64,000 nt of DNA from contig MEHQ01000174.1 in NCBI GenBank assembly GCA_008828725.1, positions 1,129,867-1,193,866 on the forward strand, in the 5' to 3' direction. Below are positions 1 through 11,646 of the stretch, one piece after another. Position numbers and translations under genes: made by a program. Position 1 is the first letter of the stretch; every line of letters starts with the position of its first letter. Below the pieces are notes generated by a model. That model saw only the letters and a list, made by a program, of their open reading frames with translations. It made no database searches and was not told the DNA's origin. The stretch is from Saccharina japonica. Its lineage: Eukaryota; Sar; Phaeophyceae; Laminariales; Laminariaceae.

Positions 1-480
1 TTTGCCGGGCTTACAAATAAATCTTCCTGTAGGTTTTCCCATTCCTGGGCGAACAGAATGACGGTCTGAATACCGATTTCAGCCTATATCTCCTTCAATC
101 TATATCCAGTTAAAAAATCTAAAAGAAGCCCCAGCGAGCGGATATCTGAGAACTATCCAAATAAATTGTCGTCCCGTTTGTCTTTCGAAACGAGTGCCCC
201 CCAACTCTGGGTGGACAATTTGTTTCAGGTTTTGCAGCATAAATAGCGGAGGAACACTGAAAAAATGCTCGCTCGCTAAAAAGCTGCACCTTCAAACAAG
301 CATTGTAAAGGGGGTTTATATTTATTCCTGAACGCTGAAGTCTATCTGTGATGAAATGTGTACCCCGATGCAACATGCGTTGGAAATGTTCGGCCTTAGT
401 GGACCATACATGGAGAAATTGTGGAGGATGCACATGGAAGTCGATGGACGGAATTTGGTGGAGCAAGTGGAATACAGAAA
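1..480. other. Unassigned sequence at window start
   Basis: I see no gene, RNA or recognisable repeat. The short frames on both strands here overlap one another and show no motif. Confidence 0.4.
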
Positions 481-483
481 GCT

Positions 484-580
484 GGTAGTTTCCATTGAGT
501 CCATGGAAGCTTCCACTACTTCTATGGAAGCTTCCACTAGAACCATGGAAGCGTCGTTTCCATGGAAGCTTCTACGACAA
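484..580. repeat. Short palindromic HindIII-type minisatellite
   Basis: The motif ATGGAAGCTTCCACTA recurs about four times in variant form over roughly 95 bp. Each unit is centred on the palindrome GGAAGCTTCC. A small open frame across it is explained by the repeat. Confidence 0.7.
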
Positions 581-2620
581 TAAACAAAAACGTACAAGTT
601 TGTGGAAGCCAGAATAAACGTACATGTAGTTACTGGAAGTATATACGTATGGGGAAAACATTGTTTCCCCCCGCAGTCTTTATGCCGGTGTCTCCCTCCT
701 CTTCTTCGTGTTGCTTCGCCCTTGCAGCAGGTGTATCTTCCTCTTGAGCACGTATGCTTTTAATCTAGCAGCATTTATGGCCCCCTTACACCATTTGTAT
801 TATGTTTCATTTCATAATTCGGCTTGTTTTATTGTGTTGTTGGTCTTATGTTCTGGCATGGCCTGTGTCGTTATGGTCTTGTGCCCAATACGTTGCCATT
901 TAACTTGCGGTGCCCATTCATTTGCGGTAATTTTGGTTTGGTTTTTGTCTGCCTCACAGTCCGTGACCGCATAGTTTGTATTTATCTAGGATTAGCAAGC
1001 AGAACAGACATTGGGCGTACTGATGTAGTTTGCTGGAAATACCTGTTTAAATGTGAAGAAATCACACATGGCATTCATTTTTGAAGGTGTAGTTAGTCGT
1101 AATTGGGACAGGACGGAAGTGGGTGGAAATCTAAAGTAAATACACCATCTCGGAAGCTTCGGTGGAAGGGCCAATGAGATATCCCATTTTCTGGAATCCC
1201 TAGAAGCTGGAAGCTTCCTCGAGGCCACCTTGGTAGAGTCGGGAGGGGGGAGCAAGGTATATGTGTACTTGTACAGTATACTTCCTTGAGTTTGTATTTT
1301 GTTTGAGCGGGCTCCATTGGCACCTCTCTGGCCTCCCAGAGATCCGGGTAGAACAACCCCTTCTTCTATCACTTGCTAGTGAGCTTTTATTTTCGGTTTT
1401 TCATTCCTTTTTAGAATATGAGCCATGTTTCTATTACATATTTGTATTGTTTTGCGAGCATGTTTTCATCGAGAATCTCCCGCACGCACAGCACAGCACA
1501 ACGCAACCAGCCCGGCACAAAACAGCGAATCAAGCACGTACTGTTCACAGGGCGACAACGCAAAAAAGTGGACAGAGCTGGCCAGAGCCAGCATCTCGTC
1601 GAGCTTTTGTACACCTGTGTTCTCCAAACGAACGAAGACATCGAAATGTTCCCGACCTACAAAAACTTGTTAGCATGGAGCTCTTGCATTTTCAAGTCAC
1701 CAGTTTTCATTTAAAATATTGAACCTTCTTGTCCGCTCTGGAGCCATTCGCCTTTTGTTTTCGTCCCTTGGGAGCTAGCGTAGCGGTGGCGGGCGTCGAA
1801 AGACGTTCGCGGAGCAAAGCGGCCTGCACCTTTCATTTGGAAATACATACTGGTACCTGGTACGTAGGTACCATAATACCCCCCAATACCTCACGGCGCT
1901 TCACGCTTGGTGCAAGCAATGTCTGCGTGGTTGGTGAAAACCCAACGTGCTCCGTCCCGGCATTGTAGGCATGCGAGGTTCTATGGTTCTAAGACTACGG
2001 CCGTACATGATATGAGTACCCCCCCCCCCCCCCCCATCATGAAATAGATACAATGCAGTTTCCGCACACAGGTTAAATTGGTATCCTGTTGACCCTGGGC
2101 AACATCCCGACGAGTTGTTCTATATGCCACTACTTGTGGTGTTTTTATTTCGGGCGATCCGGAAATATATACTTAGTGAGTTGACGTCACGTCACCGGCT
2201 GATGCTGTACTGCTTTCATAATCACACCTAAACAATAGTGCGGCGGACGCCGCTCACTCAATATAAAGCAAGCCGAAGACCTTGAAAACGATATTGGCGG
2301 ATAGTGGGTGCTAAGTAAGTGCGGGGGTTGGAAGGTGTTCACACATGTGTTATTGTGGGCATTGGACGTTGAGGGGTGCGAGCTCATCCCAGAGCTCAAT
2401 AAATTAACAAATAATACCGCTAACAGCAGCGAAACGTTGGCGCAACATAAACACTCCATTATCGCACGACAGACTCGAACCAGGAGAAGGCACTGCTGTC
2501 AAGGTCCCGGTCGAGACCCCCATTAAAGAAGACTCCCCGCCGTGGAGTTAATTGCCAGTACATACATGCAGCAGCCAATCGTCGGTCGCGTTAAACTAGT
2601 ACATCGGTGCAAACATACCG
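581..2620. other. Unassigned stretch with a poly-C tract
   Basis: Mixed-composition DNA without a recognisable gene. It holds a poly-C run at about 2019-2034 and a palindromic GGTACC-rich patch near 1850-1870. Several overlapping small frames on both strands lack codon bias or motifs, so I call none of them. Confidence 0.4.
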
Positions 2621-2627
2621 TAATCAT

Positions 2628-3470
2628 GCGAGTCATCGCACCCATCGGGGGTTTGGCACTCATCGGGGTTATGGCACCAGGGTGCGATAAAAAATACAAG
2701 AAAAAACATTTAATTGCATTTTCGCACCCCCATCGGGGTTATCGCACCGGGGTGCGATAACCCCGACATAAATCCAAGATTGAGTGCTGGCCATCATTTG
2801 CTGCCAGCATCTCGTCGATAGGCTCTCCTGCTGCCAAGGGGTCCGCAGCCGCAGCAGGAGCAGGAGAAGGAGCAGCAGCAGCAGCAGTAGCAGCAGCAGC
2901 AGCATACTCCCATTAGCCTGTGAGGAGGCAGCCTCGGCGCCTGCAACCTCTGACATGATGCTACAGGGGGTGGTGCGTGCTGCCGTGGTTGTGTGTGGAC
3001 GCTGATCATCTCAGCGATATTTCGCCGCAATGTCGGGGTATTGTACCGTATTGTACCGTATTCCGCCGGGTCGATGCTCCAACTCGCTGACACAGCGTTT
3101 CGGGTGATGTAAGGTGTGTGTTTACTATGCCGTACATCTGCAACAGAGTGAGTGGTAACTGGGATCAATAAGCCGCTGTGGTGGTACTCGGTATCGCACC
3201 CATCGGAGAGATCGCACCGGGGTGCATATATGCAGCACCGTTGCCCCAAGTATGGCCCGGTGTATTACGATTCAGCATCGCACCCATCGGGGTTATCGCA
3301 CCGGGGGTGCGTACATACCAAGAACGGCATGATTTAATTGTGTTTGCGCACCGCCATCGGGGTTTTGGCACCCATCGGGGTTATCGAACCGGAGTGCGAT
3401 AAAAAACACAAGAAAGAAACATTTAAAAACGCGTTCGCACCACGTGCGATGACTCGCAGGATTACGGTAT
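2628..3470. repeat. Palindromic ATCGGGGTTATCGCACC repeat blocks
   Basis: Two blocks (2628-2770 and 3190-3470) are built from variants of CACCCATCGGGGTTATCGCA and its inverse, with GGGGTGCGATAACCCC as a perfect local palindrome. Both blocks contain the same longer run (a GGTGCGATAAAAAA-type step, then an AAGAAA-rich step and CATTTAA), so they are copies of one larger unit. Between them lies an impure CAG tract (about 2866-2902). Confidence 0.7.
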
Positions 3471-3484
3471 TGCGTGTCAAATAC

Positions 3485-5225
3485 GTATGGCCCCATCGCG
3501 TGCCCCCCCCTTGTTCTGTGCGGATCGCGTCCTTGCACCGCCGTTCCGTGCACTGCTCCGCCTCGTATCTCCCCCTTCTCCCCCTTCGTGTATGGCCCCG
3601 CTGCGCACTTACCCCGTCGTGCCGTGCGCGACCATCCCGCCACCACCCATTGCTCGACCAAGCACCTCCCCCCTTGTTCCGTGCGCCGCTAGATGCCGAC
3701 TCGTTGACTACCCTCCTCGTCCCTTTTCGTCTATCACTCCCACTGGATTTATTTGCTGGTTTCCCTGTCTTACACATCCACATTACCGCCCCTCTCCACC
3801 GAAATGTCTCCTACTACCCTTCCGATCCCGCCTTTTTCTTCATCTCGTGCGCTGCCCCGCTGCCACGTCCTTGACCCTCTATATTTTGGTGACCCCGCAG
3901 CACAATGTCCCGTGATTCGTGTGCTTGGTCCCGCAGCACGCTTCTCCCCCCGTCCCGTGCACGGCCTTGCCGAGCATTTGCCCTCCCGGCCCGTGCATGG
4001 GCCTGCCGCCCATCTCCCACCTTGTTCCGTACACAGCCCTGCCGCCCACGTCCCCACCCGTTCCATCACCGCCCCGCACCTCCCCCGTCGTTCCGTGTGC
4101 GGCCCCACCACGCATCTCCCCATTCAATCCGGCCCCGCCATGCACGCCCCCGTTCGTCCCAGACACGACATCACTGCACGCCTTCCGCCTCCTTCCCTGC
4201 GCCTCCCCGCCACGCATGTCTCCGCCCGGTTCAGCCCGTCTTGCACCTCCACTCTGGTTCCGTGCTTGGCCCAGTCGCGGCCTTCCGCAGCCGTCCCATG
4301 CACGGCCCCACAGCGCAACCTTTCCCCTCATCTCGGTCGCGACACCGCCACGCACTTCGATGTTCGTTCCGCCCCAGCCCTATACCTCCCCTCTCGTCCC
4401 GTGCGCGGCCTTGTTGCGACCTTCTCCGGTCATTCCATGCACGGTCCCGCTGCGCTCCTTCCCCCTCATTCCTGGCGCGACCCCGCCGCGGACTTACCCG
4501 CCCATTCCGGCCCCGTTTCGTACCTTCCCCTTCGCCCGGCGCGCGGCCCAGCCGTGCACCTCGTTGTGCACTTCCGCGTCTGTTCCGGTCCCACCGAGCA
4601 CCTCCCCGCTCGTTCCGTGCGTGGCCCTACCCCCCACCCCCCACCCCCCACCCCATTTGTTGCGCGGCTTCGCCGCGCACTCCCACGTCCGTTCCGGCCC
4701 CGCCCCGTACCTCCTTCCCCGTTCTGTGCGTGGCACCGCCACGCACTTCCCCATTCGTCCCGTGTTCGACCCCGTCGCGTACGTCTCCACCTGTTCCGCT
4801 CCCACCTCACACCTCTCCTCTCGTTCAATTCGCGGCCCAGCCGCACATACCCCCTCGAGTTCCGTACGAATTCCCGTCAAGCACGTGCCCCCTCCGTAGC
4901 GCCCGCGTTACCGTCGCGCCTTTCCGGGTCGTTTCGTGTGTGGCCCTCGTTGCCACGAATGTTTCTCTCCCTCGGTTGACCCCCCGTTTCGTGGTCGGCT
5001 ACACCGCGCCGGCCGCCTGTTCCATTCGCTGCCTCCCACGTTCCCTGCACGGTATAGCCGCTAACTGCTTCCAAGTTCCGTGCACGGCCCAGCCCCGTTC
5101 TTTTCGACTCGCTTTGTGTGCCCTCCGGATGCCGCACACTTCTCCCTCCCTCGGTCGCTCCTCCGTTTCGTGAACGCCCCCTGCCGCACACGTCCCCGCC
5201 CGATTCAAGCGCTGCCCCACGGTTC
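3485..5225. repeat. C-rich 36-bp minisatellite, about 1.7 kb
   Basis: Degenerate tandem array with consensus near CCGTGCRCGGCCCCGCCGC followed by CACCTCCCC and a TYGTTC step. The period is about 36 bp. Because 36 is a multiple of three and the unit lacks stops, several frames stay open for 300-420 codons on the plus strand and shorter runs on the minus strand. The translations simply repeat a 12-residue Pro/Arg/Ser/His pattern in every frame, which argues strongly against a real protein. Strand composition is highly skewed (C over G). Confidence 0.85.
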
Positions 5226-5229
5226 ATCT

Positions 5230-5530
5230 TCACTGAGTATTGGCGGTCGCTGGATTCAGTACAAATAATACCATTGCGTCCCGTCACGGCTGCATGCCGT
5301 CCCGAGGGGTACCGCAGACCTCGGATCCCGCAATAACAAAACCGTTGAGACAAGTGGTGGGTGGGTCCCATACACACTACCATTGAGTTCAGTTGTGGCG
5401 GCCTGCCGTCCCAGGGGCTACCATGGCGGTCGTATCGCGCCCATTGAGTCCCGTGGAGGCCGGATCCCGTACAAATAATGCAGTGGAGTCCCAAGGTAAC
5501 TTAGTCCCATGGGATATGGTCCCGACACCG
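5230..5530. repeat. Degenerate repeats around ACCATTGAGTCCCGT
   Basis: About four diverged units of roughly 60-70 bp share ACCATTGAGTC/CCCGT, GGCGGCCTGCCGTCCC-like and CCGTACAAATAAT-like steps. They directly follow the C-rich minisatellite. Confidence 0.5.
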
Positions 5531-7464
5531 AAGCTTGGTCCCGTGAGAAGCCTCCGTGAATATGATAGCACCTGCCACAATGCACTATTGTAGCGTACTA
5601 TAGCCATGTATATATGTACTTTAAGTAGAGAGTGGTCCGTATCATCTTTACGGGTTATTTGCGCTGGGGTTTGTTTTAAACTCTGTTAAGTGTTTCGCTT
5701 TCGAAGCTGTCCTGTTTCTTTCGTAATTTTAAAAATTCGTTTTCCGCTTTCGAAGCTTTCCCGCCTTTAGTTTCATTTTTCTGTAGCTTTCGGCCACCAA
5801 ATCACAGGGCTTCGCCAGTACAATTAAGTAGCCGACAAGAAAAGAGCCCGTACTTTGTCAACGGGCGAGGAAAACAGACAGGAAAGAGCGCGAATTTCGT
5901 CAGGACAAACAAACAACGCATGGATTGCCATATACCACACACCGGCTACAACCCCACAACACGCCCGCCAATTTTCAGTTGGACATCCTTGCGTGGCAAG
6001 ACTTCAGCCAGTAGTACGACCGATCCCTGGCCCCCATTCCCACCTAGCTTGCGCCCACAGGCGGTCCCACAGTAGCCCTGTACAGCACTCGGTAGTATGG
6101 CCGTGAGGCGAGCGCACGTATCATACGCCAGCTGGAGTCATATGTTATAATAGCTATATAGGTATGCTTTGTTCTCAACCCCGAGGAAAGGCTAGACTTT
6201 TGCCTACAACGTATAATATGTGTACATGCAAACCAGGTGCTAGCTGTACATGTTGTTACCATTAAAAAATAACAACGCAAGATCAATTCAACAACACAAC
6301 ACAAACAACAGGGACACGAGTGAACGTGCACCAGATCCCGCGCGCTGAGTAACCCACACCACGAGCAACAGCAGCAGTACTACAGTAAGTAGTAGTAGCA
6401 GCGGTAGGTGTTCGTTTGTGTGTACTCCTGTGCTGCTGCTGCTGCTTTTGCTGTTTTATATGCTGCTGTTGCTGTTGCTCCTTCGTGTACAGCGATTTAT
6501 GAACAGCTGGGGAAACAAATATGGTTTAATCAAATTGTTTAACAGCAGCACAAAATACGCTATATACTACATGATTTTCCAAATTGTTTTACAGCAGTAC
6601 AAACAGGTACAAAATACCTTAGAACAACTACAGTAGTTTTTCACGCTGGGCAATTTGCTTTCTCCTCGTTCAACTACAGAGAATCAACACCAATCAGTTT
6701 GTACGACGTCAGACCTTCATGCTCGACTCTCGACATAAAACCAAGCCACGGTCAATTCGCTTCGTGTTGGGTAAGGCCAGTGCATGCAGACGACGGCGTT
6801 GAAGTTATCATTTGTACCCGCTAGATGTTGCCCTCGTCGTGGTATGCTCTGTATCTAAACCAGGAAAAATTAACTATGTTCCGACATCGGAGAGAGATCA
6901 GTAGAGATCGAGATTTTTAAAGGAGACAGGTCAGGAGACCGCACGCCTGCATGGTCGACACGAGCCACAACCTACAAGTTGCTCTTCTTTTAAAGGCTTC
7001 TCGTACGGCAGTACAATAAAATAAACCGTGGTACATTTTGGTTGCCTGCTAAACAAATGGAGTGAGGCCCACAGCCAACGCCTTTCTTTGTGGCTGGCAT
7101 ATTCTATGACGCACGTATCAAGAAGCAGTAGCATGTCCTACTGTAATGTACGAGGTACTGCTGTACGTACATACTTTATCAGCAGGCGGCAGCAATATAA
7201 AACACAATCACGAGTGCGTACGTACACGTTGTTTACTTTAGTTCCCGTCTTCGTCTAAACGCTTTGTCTGCATTCCTCGGTTTTAGGTGAAGACGCAGCA
7301 GCGTAGCTGCTCTTGTCGTTTCTGCTGCTTTGGTGTTGTTGTTGTTGCTGCTGCTGTGCATTATGTTGATGCTGTGCGGCGATCAAGGTGATCCGTGTTT
7401 CTTGCGTCACCCTTACTATAACCACTCCGTAGGAAAGCCGTGTATGTACTATAATCATATAGAT
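5531..7464. other. Unassigned stretch with CTG microsatellite
   Basis: No gene is recognised. An impure CTG/TTG tract lies at about 6428-6480, with a CAG tract on the other strand at 6365-6400. Frames across them give Leu- or Gln-rich peptides that are repeat artefacts. The right edge is the host side of the Helitron insertion at 7465/7466. Confidence 0.45.
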
Positions 7465-7465
7465 A

Positions 7466-7510
7466 CTAGAGGTACAGCCGCGAATCAGCCCGTGGCGTTA
7501 GCCATGCGTT
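7466..7510 (-). other. Helitron L 3' terminus with hairpin
   Basis: Minus strand reads GCCACGGGCTGATTCGCGGC, an imperfect stem with one mismatch, then TGTACCTCTAG and host T. Spacing from hairpin to CTAG is about 11 nt, as usual for Helitrons. It matches the 33715-33745 terminus closely. Confidence 0.8.
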
Positions 7511-7559
7511 ACTCATATGGGTGTGCGGCAGTACTCGCAGTTTGGCGTGATGTACCACT

Positions 7560-8900
7560 CTGAACGGAATTCTAAGGAGCACCGTGCGGAGTGGTATCGA
7601 CCCGCGGGGTGTTCGTTCTAGTCCTCGGGTTGTTGGGGTTGTATATGTATGGAAGCACTCATGATCCGGAGATGGGGTCTTATCATCCCCGAGTCCGGTG
7701 GGACATCGAGACCATGAGCGCCAGCCAAACCTGAAATCAGCCAGTGGGGTCGGAGTATCCACACTTGACGGGGCAGGATCGACTCGGGGGATGACCGTTT
7801 TCGTTCCCGGCGGGCTGCTGGAGTTATAGATGTATAGAAGGATTTCTGGTGCAGATGCGACCTGCTCGTCCCTGGGTGCGGCGGAACCTCGCGACGCTGC
7901 CCCGAGGGGAAACTCTCGCCTCGCGCTAGATCCATGAGCCCCAGCGACTCATCAATCGGGAATTACTGGCGGCCGGGGTTTCCACACACCTTGCAGGGCG
8001 GTATTGGCCCGGGGGGTGTCCGTTTTCGTCTCTGGGTTTTTGGAGTTGCACATGTATGGAATCAGGTTTGGTCCGGGTATGAGCCCCCGAGCGCGGCGGA
8101 ACTTCGACTATGAGCCTGTCTACACTTGAAGTCTGATAACTGAGGTTAGGTTTCCGACACCTTGCCGGGTGGTATCGACCCGTGGAATGTCCGTTTTCGT
8201 CACCGGGTTGCTGGAGTTTTAGATGTACGTGCTACGATAGAGGTAGCACTTTTTGGCTGAATCGTTTTCTGAACGATCGGGCTCCTTAACCCAAATTCGT
8301 AGGACTTTCATTTTTGTGACGAAACATGTTTGAGAGTATACTTCGGTCATGAGATTTCTCATCCGGCAGCACTTTTATTTTGCTCCAAAATCATTTTTTC
8401 GGTGAGGTATAACGCTCTTTACGTGAGGAGCTCAGAAAAAACATGGTGCCTCTATCGTAGCATGCGTCGGGGATGGAGTTGTATCCCCCCCCGGGTGCTG
8501 CGGGACCTTAACGTTGTCCTGGGCGGCAACTCTCGACACGCGCTGGCGAGCTCCAGCCAGCAACTACCCCGTAGGGTTGGGTTTCCCACACCTTGCGAGC
8601 CGATATCGACTCGAGCGATGTCCGTTTTCTCGCCCGGGCTGTTGAAGTTGCAGATGCATGGAAATAGTTTCGGTCCAGATATAGGACCGTATTGTCTCCG
8701 TGTGCCGCTGGCTTTTCATGAGCCTCTTCAGACAATCAGTGATCAGTCGATGGGGATGGGGTTTCCACACCGTGCGGGGCGGTGTCCACCAGGAAAATCA
8801 CAATGTTTGTCCCCGGTTGGTCACAGTAAGAGGTATGGAGGGGTGTCTAATCCGGAGATGAAGATCCAGCGGTCTCTGGCATGGATTTGGATCAAAGTCG
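7560..8900 (-). repeat. 217-bp Helitron-internal satellite, degenerate array
   Basis: About five diverged units, interrupted at 8230-8462. Landmarks of each unit on the plus strand are a TGTCCGTTTTCG step, GGAGTTG..ATGTATGGAA, CGGTGGGAC/GCGGAACCT, GCTGGCTC-like steps and TTTCCACACCTTGC. It is the reverse complement of the 33104-33620 array, where the period measures 216-217 bp. Frames such as the 195-codon one starting at 8330 are by-products. Confidence 0.8.
8230..8462. mobile_element. 233-bp TIR element (MITE) inside the satellite
   Basis: Perfect 14-bp inverted ends TGCTACGATAGAGG (8230-8243) and its complement (8449-8462), with further partial pairing inside (TAGCAC/GTGCC). It interrupts a satellite unit that is continuous in sister arrays. 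I cannot define a clear target duplication. No coding capacity. Confidence 0.75.
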
Positions 8901-9087
8901 AATCATCTGCCACATAATTACAATTCAAAACAGTAAGTGAGCAGCTTGGCTGGCTAGATATTTGTCAGACTAAATAATTACTCCTTGTGAAACAGCAGCA
9001 GTTTCATGCGACATTTTAGGTTGGTTTTCGTGTTTCTGTGTATACAGTCTGCCATCTCACCAGTGGGCAGTATGTATTCGGGCCCAT

Positions 9088-9185
9088 GTGCCACGTCCGC
9101 CTGTCTGTGAGCTGGTGGTAGTGGTGGTGGTGGTGGGATGGTGGTGCTGTTGGTGCTGTTGGTGCTGGTGGTGTATTGATGGTAG
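9088..9185. repeat. GGT/GCT microsatellite
   Basis: Impure (GGT)n grading into (GGTGCT)n. Frames through it are low-complexity Val/Gly/Trp/Cys peptides and are not called. Confidence 0.8.
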
Positions 9186-9459
9186 CTACAATTTCTGCTG
9201 CCCCTTCTTCTGCTGTAATTGGTGTGGTGAGGGTTCAGTTTTCGCATGCTTGCTGCTGCTGGATAATCTCGTTGCATTGCATGCCGGAACGCATTGTTTG
9301 CTACAATCAGCCAATAGGCTTCGTGTTTACTAGTTTTAAAAGCATATAGCCACAACTTGTTGAAAAATGTCTTGTGCCATCTGAAATTGATAATTACTTG
9401 CTCAGTCGGTAGAGTTGGATTTAAAAGTGTCAGCCACAGCAGCAAGGCTGGCAATATCT

Positions 9460-9935
9460 CACCGCATTGCTATTCTGTGCGTTGCATATTGCCTGAGGGG
9501 CTGTCGGCAATGTTCAGCACACGACGGCCAGGACTCGGCGCGATGTGAGACGTAGTGTCCCGAATATTGGGCCTCGCACTCTCTCTACCGATTTCGCGAG
9601 GCGGAACTGAAACGTTCTGGGTCGGGAGACTCGCGAGCACGGGATAACGGTACTCGGAGTGTGCTATGATGTACCAGTCTGAACGGAAATATAAGCACCA
9701 CTGGTGAATAAATGTAGAGTTCAATTGGCCCTTACATTGCCTTCCGTTGTCACTGTTGTTGGGATTGTGGCGATGCTCAGCGCGTGACGGCCAGGACTCG
9801 GCCGGGCATGAGACCGGACGTTCCACGGGTTGTAGCACCCAGCCTCCCTCTCTATGGGGCAAGGCTGGGTTGAAGTGCTCTGGATTGCGAGACCATGATT
9901 GCAAACAGACACCCTAACATCATTCAACATATAGA
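9460..9935 (-). repeat. Helitron 5' region, dimeric repeat of about 225-250 bp
   Basis: Two related units sharing GACGGCCAGGACTCGGC, GAGACC/GAGACG, CCGATCCAGA-like and GTTCAG..GGTAC-like steps. The whole block is the reverse complement of 27557-28010, which fixes the Helitron 5' end. Open frames here are not gene-like. Confidence 0.8.
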
Positions 9936-11615
9936 TACCTGATATAATTTGTTTTCATATGCGTCGTCTTTTATATCGGTATCGTTCGCTGGACAGGCCT
10001 ACCTGCTTGACGACTTCAGAAAAAAACAGCCTTTAGTTATCAGATAAGGACGGACGCCAGTGTTCGTCGCAAGGCTATATCATGCATTGCATATTGATAC
10101 ATTAACATTCCCCTCTGATGAACGGAATCGGGTTTCAGCTGCTACATGAACACGTAGTCGCCAACATTTAGAGCAACGTCCTATACTTTAAACATTCGCA
10201 TTTTTTTAAGCTGATGCATTTAGTTAACCCTTTTATTGCTCATAAAGTATCGGGATCGCTTTCGTTAGGCGATGCACGCCAGCACAGGCTCCTTGGACAT
10301 CCTACGTAGCACAGGGGCCCATATACATGTTGCAGCTCTTTCTCCGGCAAGCTTTCGTATTTCAAGGTACTGATAATATTTTCAGCCGGTAGGCAATCCA
10401 GCGCCCCTCAAGATGAACGCTTACGGTTTTTATTCGTACGTGATACCCGGTGTGTAACTCGCTGTGTCGCGTTGGCGATATCGATTACAGTATATCCCTA
10501 AACGTGACGCCGGCTGCAATATGTCCAAAGGGTTTGACTGTCTGACGTTTGATCGTGTCTTCGCTTCCTCGTTCGTCGCAGGAAGCCCCATTACGTGATC
10601 CCGGAGCACAAAATATGGGCGAGACTTGCCTGGGCAGCCATGCTGATAGGGATGGTGATATGTGAGGAACAGTAGTAAAACGTACAGAAAGGTTATCGGA
10701 CGATATGGGCCGCGAACTGATTTCCTAAGAGTCTAGGTTTCGTTTGCTGAAGAACGCGAGAGGTCGAGGGAAGAGGGGCGGAGTGTTATTTATTTTACCG
10801 TGAGAGATCGAGAGTTGAGGAGAGGAGTAAGTACTCTACTGTGTATCGGGTACTTGTGAGAGATACCACAGACAGGTTGGTGGAATACCGCGAAATACCA
10901 TGGACTGCTATCATGTTTGCCGTTTGGTATCTTCGCCTCCGCTGCGCAAATGTTTATCAAAAACTGGCACAAGACCCAACTATTCAGTTCGCAAAGAAAC
11001 GTTACAAGAAAACGCCTCTGCCAATCACAACCCCAACAAATAGTACGAATACACCGCCCGCAGACTGCTAGAGAAAGGAGGGGGATAAATTGCAATGTCC
11101 ACCGTTGCCAATTACGTGGGGGTAAAACCTTCACGAGGCGTAGGGTAAACGAGGGTTTCCCCGAGGGAAGCACGTTCTCCAAGTAGATGAAATGGGATAT
11201 GATGCATACTGATATGTTGGATAGAAGAGAACCCTGTACTACTGCGGTACTATGCACAGGATATTCGATCCAAGTCGGACTGGGACATTTGCGAGACATC
11301 GTCGGAGGGTGACACGAGTATTTATTTATCTACTGTAGTATGAAATACACTCTTTTTGTGGAACACAAAAACATCTCTTCGGGCCGCGGGTCTTCTCTCG
11401 CGCCGGCTGCGTGGCACGCAGGAGGGCCGCGTGTACACCACGACGCAAGTGCGAGCCCTGGCAGAGGTCCGCGACTCGTTCTCTGAGCCTCCAAAGTCGG
11501 CAAGGCGCACGGCTCTAGAATCGACGTTGTAGCTTCATATGGCGACGTGACTTTGCCACATGGCCTTGCGACACGGGCCGTTCCCTTTCATTCTTGGAAA
11601 GAGTAGCAGCAAGCG

Positions 11616-11646
<31 letters not shown>

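Larger units (their letters stand above)
7466..9935 (-). mobile_element. Non-autonomous Helitron, minus strand (copy L)
   Basis: Read on the minus strand, the 5' end is TC (TCTATATGTTGAATGATG, at 9935) preceded by host A. The 3' end is CTCTAG (at 7466) followed by host T, with a GC-rich hairpin just upstream. TC...CTRR termini with an A/T insertion site and no target duplication are the defining marks of Helitrons. The same 5' and 3' termini bound 27557-33745. Inside, in 5' to 3' order, are a dimeric 5' repeat (9460-9905), a unique stretch with a GGT microsatellite, and an array of about 217-bp satellite units broken by a TIR element (8230-8462). No Rep/helicase coding is visible, so it would depend on an autonomous partner. 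Confidence 0.85.

Noticed and set aside
2465-2525. tRNA on the minus strand
   Set aside because: A box-B-like TGGTTCGAGTCTG is present but there is no box A and no foldable cloverleaf.
3753-5173. Plus-strand frames of 326-422 codons
   Set aside because: All frames stay open because of a 36-bp C-rich repeat; translations are the same 12-residue pattern in every frame.
8330-8917. 195-codon frame
   Set aside because: It spans a MITE and Helitron satellite units; no domain.
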